From JAVJSU01 sp040219275 (GTDB lineage: Bacteria; Chloroflexota; Anaerolineae; Aggregatilineales; Phototrophicaceae), in the NCBI GenBank assembly GCA_040219275.1, contig JAVJSU010000038.1:62001-126000 (forward strand): a stretch of 64,000 nt of DNA, written 5' to 3'. This document shows, one piece after another, positions 61,526 through 64,000 of the stretch. The position numbers and the translations under genes are program-made. Numbering within the stretch: the stretch's first letter is position 1; every line of letters starts with the position of its first letter. Under the pieces are notes generated by a model. That model did not search any database, was not told the origin of the DNA, and was given only the letters and a program-made list of their open reading frames with translations.

Positions 61526-62985
61526 TATTTTATCTTCCAGACCGTACCATCAGCACGATCTTCGAGCACCACACCAATCGCATCCAACTCATCACGGATG
61601 CGGTCACTTTCCGCATAATCTTTATTGACGCGTGCCTGTGCTCTGCGGTCAATCAACATCTGAATCAAACCCGCTTCTCGCTGACTATTCCCACTTTCAG
61701 CCGAATCGATTTCGGGGATCAAACCAAGCACCGTGCCGCCCAATTCATTATAAGTGGTGTTGATCGCCGCCAGCGTGGATAAGCCAATTTCAGCATCACC
61801 GTTGAGCAAGCTATTCACATCACGGGTGAGTTCCTGTAAGCTCGCAATCGCGGACGGCGCATTAAAATCGTCATCCATCGCGGTTCTGAATTCTGTTTTC
61901 GCTTTTTCGATACGTTCAATAAAGCCATTGCCCGCATCACCCTCCGGCGCACCGCTCATCATCTGGCGCGTCAATCGGACGGCATTATACAAGCGTTGCC
62001 ATCCCGCAGAAGCGGCTTCCATTGACTTATCGCTATAGGTAACGGGATTACTGTAATGGGCGCTGAGGGCGAACATTCGCACCACTTCGGGACGATGTTT
62101 CTCCAGTGCATCCTTAATACGGATGAAATTGCCGAGACTCTTGCTCATTTTCACCGGAATTCCCTCTTCGTCAGCAACATTCAAACTGCCAACCAGCATC
62201 CAGTAATTGGAAAATGGCGCATCATTCGCGGATTCACTCTGCGCGATTTCACATTCATTATGCGGGAAGATATTATCAATGCCCCCGCCATGAATATCAA
62301 AGGTGGTGCCGAGATATTTTTTCGCCATCGCCGAGCATTCGATGTGCCAACCGGGGAAGCCTTCTCCCCACGGGCTATCCCAGCGCAAAATATGCTCCGG
62401 CTCTGCACGTTTCCATAGCGCGAAGTCCTGCGGATTATTCTTTTCACCACGCACTTCTTCGCGTGTGCCCGCTTCCTGCGCCTCAACACGTCGGTTAGAG
62501 AGCTTGCCATAATCTTCATCAGAGGTCACGTCAAAATACACGCTACCATTTGCTTCGTAGGCGTGTTCTTTGGCGATTAACTCCTCAATCATCTTGATCT
62601 GTTCCGGCACATGCCCGCTAGCACGCGGCGAAATATCAGGGCGTTGCACACCGAGCGCGTCCATATCCGCAAAATATTCACGGGTGTATTGTTCGACGAT
62701 TTGCATGGGGCGTGCTTGCAATTGCTGTGCTTTACGAAGCACACGATCCTCGCCGGAATCCAGCAGATGCCCCACATCGGTCAAATTCTGCACATACAGC
62801 ACATCCAGCCCTGTATAGCGCAGGTAACGCACGACTACATCAAAAGAGACATATGTTTTGGCATGACCGAGATGTGCATAATCCTGCACAGTCGGACCGC
62901 AGACATACATGCCCACACGCCCCTCTTCGATCGGTTTAAAGTCCTGTTTTTCGCGTCCAAGCACGTTGAAGATACGCAACGTCAT
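61525..62985 (-). CDS. cysS: Cysteinyl-tRNA synthetase
   Basis: The 486-residue class I synthetase charges tRNA-Cys. It shows YVCGPTVQDYAHLGHAKTYV with the zinc Cys29 and the HIGH-type HLGH (38-41). GEGFPGWHIECSAMAKKYLG, HGGGIDNIFPHNECEIAQSE and KMSKSLGN complete the catalytic set. A C-terminal helical anticodon-binding domain follows. It shares one base with rlmB downstream. The yacL-cysS-rlmB order is like that in Bacillus, less the isoprenoid genes. Confidence 0.97.
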   Translation of the reverse strand: MTLRIFNVLGREKQDFKPIEEGRVGMYVCGPTVQDYAHLGHAKTYVSFDVVVRYLRYTGLDVLYVQNLTDVGHLLDSGEDRVLRKAQQLQARPMQIVEQYTREYFADMDALGVQRPDISPRASGHVPEQIKMIEELIAKEHAYEANGSVYFDVTSDEDYGKLSNRRVEAQEAGTREEVRGEKNNPQDFALWKRAEPEHILRWDSPWGEGFPGWHIECSAMAKKYLGTTFDIHGGGIDNIFPHNECEIAQSESANDAPFSNYWMLVGSLNVADEEGIPVKMSKSLGNFIRIKDALEKHRPEVVRMFALSAHYSNPVTYSDKSMEAASAGWQRLYNAVRLTRQMMSGAPEGDAGNGFIERIEKAKTEFRTAMDDDFNAPSAIASLQELTRDVNSLLNGDAEIGLSTLAAINTTYNELGGTVLGLIPEIDSAESGNSQREAGLIQMLIDRRAQARVNKDYAESDRIRDELDAIGVVLEDRADGTVWKIK

Positions 62986-63138
62986 CCTATTGTTTGTCCT
63001 TAATATCTACCCACTCAATGAATCGCTTAAAATTGTAACGCAGAACCTAAAACCAGCATATCCCAATAATAGGAGATACACCGATCTTTAGATTTTGTCT
63101 TATTTGATGTCAATTTATCTCAGTCGATTGCCTGAAAT

Positions 63139-63999
63139 CTAGCGTGCTTTATCGGATTCTGGCACGGCGAAAATGATCCGCCCTGATTCACGGCTAATCA
63201 GTTTGGTGACTTCCACATTCACGGTACGATCCATAAAGCGTTTGCCGCGTTCGACGACGACCATCGTGCCGTCATCCAGATAGCCCACCCCCTGATCGTT
63301 ATCCGTACCCTCTTGAATGATGTGCAGAGGGAAGGTTTCGCCCGGAATATAAACGGAACGCACCGCATTGCCTAACAGGTTGATATTGAGCACCATCACC
63401 CCCTGACCCTCCGCGACTTTACTCAGCGGATAATCATTGGTCAGCAAAGCGGCATCCATACGCTGGGAAAGCGCCACCAGCTTATTATCAACCTCGGTAA
63501 TCTCTTCAATGTCATCGTCAATAATCTTGACAGGAACGACGTTATTACGTTGCAATTCGTTCAGCATATTTAAGCCACGTCGCCCGCGATTGCGTCGCAA
63601 TGTATCCGATGAATCCGCTACCTGATGCAATTCCGTCAGCACGAAACGCGGAATGAGGATCGTGCCGCCGAGGAAACCCGTTTTGCTAATTTCCACCAGT
63701 CGCCCATCAATCAACACACTCGTATCGACCAGCAATTTACGATCTGATTGCATCGCCAGCAAGCGCCCACGTTTAAATCCCAATTGATCCGCGAGCAAAT
63801 CAGCGATCTCACGCGCCCGCACACTAAAAATCGTCGCGCCAAAATATCCACTGAGCACAGAGACAATCGGCGGGATATAAGAATTCCACGGCGGGACAAT
63901 TTGGGCGAGTGGATATGCCAGTAACAGCGCCACGAACAAGCCAATCGTTGCACCGATTAACGCCATAAATAACGTTTCAATCGGGGTCTCTTTAATCAT
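63139..63999 (-). CDS. YacL-type PIN-TRAM membrane protein (probably partial)
   Basis: At least 286 residues are encoded and the reading frame runs to the window edge, so the true start may lie outside. Two membrane helices (about 9-32 and 42-62) precede a PIN nuclease-like domain (about 90-205; LLVDTSVLIDGRLVEI, RFVLTELHQVADSSD, TNDYPLSKVAEGQGV). A C-terminal TRAM domain follows (about 225-280; GTDNDQGVGYLDDGTMVVVE). Acidic PIN residues are present. Bacillus YacL is similar and has four helices, of which two would be missing here. It is presumably a membrane-bound RNase. Confidence 0.88.
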   Translation of the reverse strand: MIKETPIETLFMALIGATIGLFVALLLAYPLAQIVPPWNSYIPPIVSVLSGYFGATIFSVRAREIADLLADQLGFKRGRLLAMQSDRKLLVDTSVLIDGRLVEISKTGFLGGTILIPRFVLTELHQVADSSDTLRRNRGRRGLNMLNELQRNNVVPVKIIDDDIEEITEVDNKLVALSQRMDAALLTNDYPLSKVAEGQGVMVLNINLLGNAVRSVYIPGETFPLHIIQEGTDNDQGVGYLDDGTMVVVERGKRFMDRTVNVEVTKLISRESGRIIFAVPESDKAR

Positions 64000-64000
64000 C

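Noticed and set aside
1..64000. tRNA genes, CRISPR arrays, prophage or IS transposase genes
   Set aside because: No cloverleaf with a GGTTCGA-type arm, no regularly spaced direct repeats and no transposase or integrase motifs were noticed on either strand.

Overview
The window looks like chromosome from a Chloroflexota bacterium, probably Anaerolineae-related. This is inferred from the overall gene style: fasciclin (FAS1) proteins, GAF/cyclase sensors, a kinase with an outward-facing propeller, and housekeeping proteins of that flavour. There is no rRNA marker to prove it. Genes are dense, run on both strands, and show no phage or insertion-sequence gene. Base composition is moderate and fairly even. 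No tRNA, rRNA or CRISPR array was recognised.

Layout. 0.1-8.4 kb: a PaaI-type thioesterase, a YcaQ-like DNA glycosylase, an SRPBCC protein, a GH38 alpha-mannosidase, a TIR-TPR protein and YjbQ. 8.4-20.2 kb: small unknown proteins, a DUF58/AAC(3)/HSD10-like operon, DUF2179 and DUF2071 proteins, a methyltransferase, pyroglutamyl peptidase, EF-P and Rho (with a long structured leader). 20.7-29.2 kb: a secreted protein, an IclR-controlled peptide-type ABC importer without ATPases, and an 891-residue FtsX-like permease; a 63-bp copy of that permease gene's 3' end lies on the other side of the importer operon. 29.7-33.3 kb: two overlapping GAF-PAS-class III cyclase genes. 33.4-42.6 kb: nitrilase, double-hotdog thioesterase, a probable non-coding RNA, an Rnl5-like RNA ligase, an SH3/glycosidase protein, a Ser/Thr kinase with a TolB-like propeller, a GntR regulator and an AlkZ-like glycosylase. 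42.7-48.0 kb: pstSCAB phosphate uptake, with PstS fused to a FAS1 domain. 48.4-52.9 kb: NAD kinase, a B-box membrane protein, RecN and a methyltransferase. 53.0-56.6 kb: a FAS1-DUF4397 surface protein divergent from an ECF sigma/anti-sigma pair. 57-64 kb: a PatB-type C-S lyase, MoxR, then uppS, frr, rlmB, cysS and a YacL-type PIN-TRAM protein on the minus strand.

The most interesting reading concerns the tandem cyclases. Each has lost a different half of the catalytic set: the first lacks the second metal Asp, and the second lacks the transition-state Asn and Arg. Together they would make exactly one complete site, as in the mammalian C1/C2 heterodimer. Other highlights are the FAS1-PstS fusion beside a SigK/RskA-like system, the promoter-to-terminator non-coding transcript next to an RNA ligase, a dispersed hairpin repeat present twice, and a TIR domain that keeps the SARM1-type catalytic Glu.
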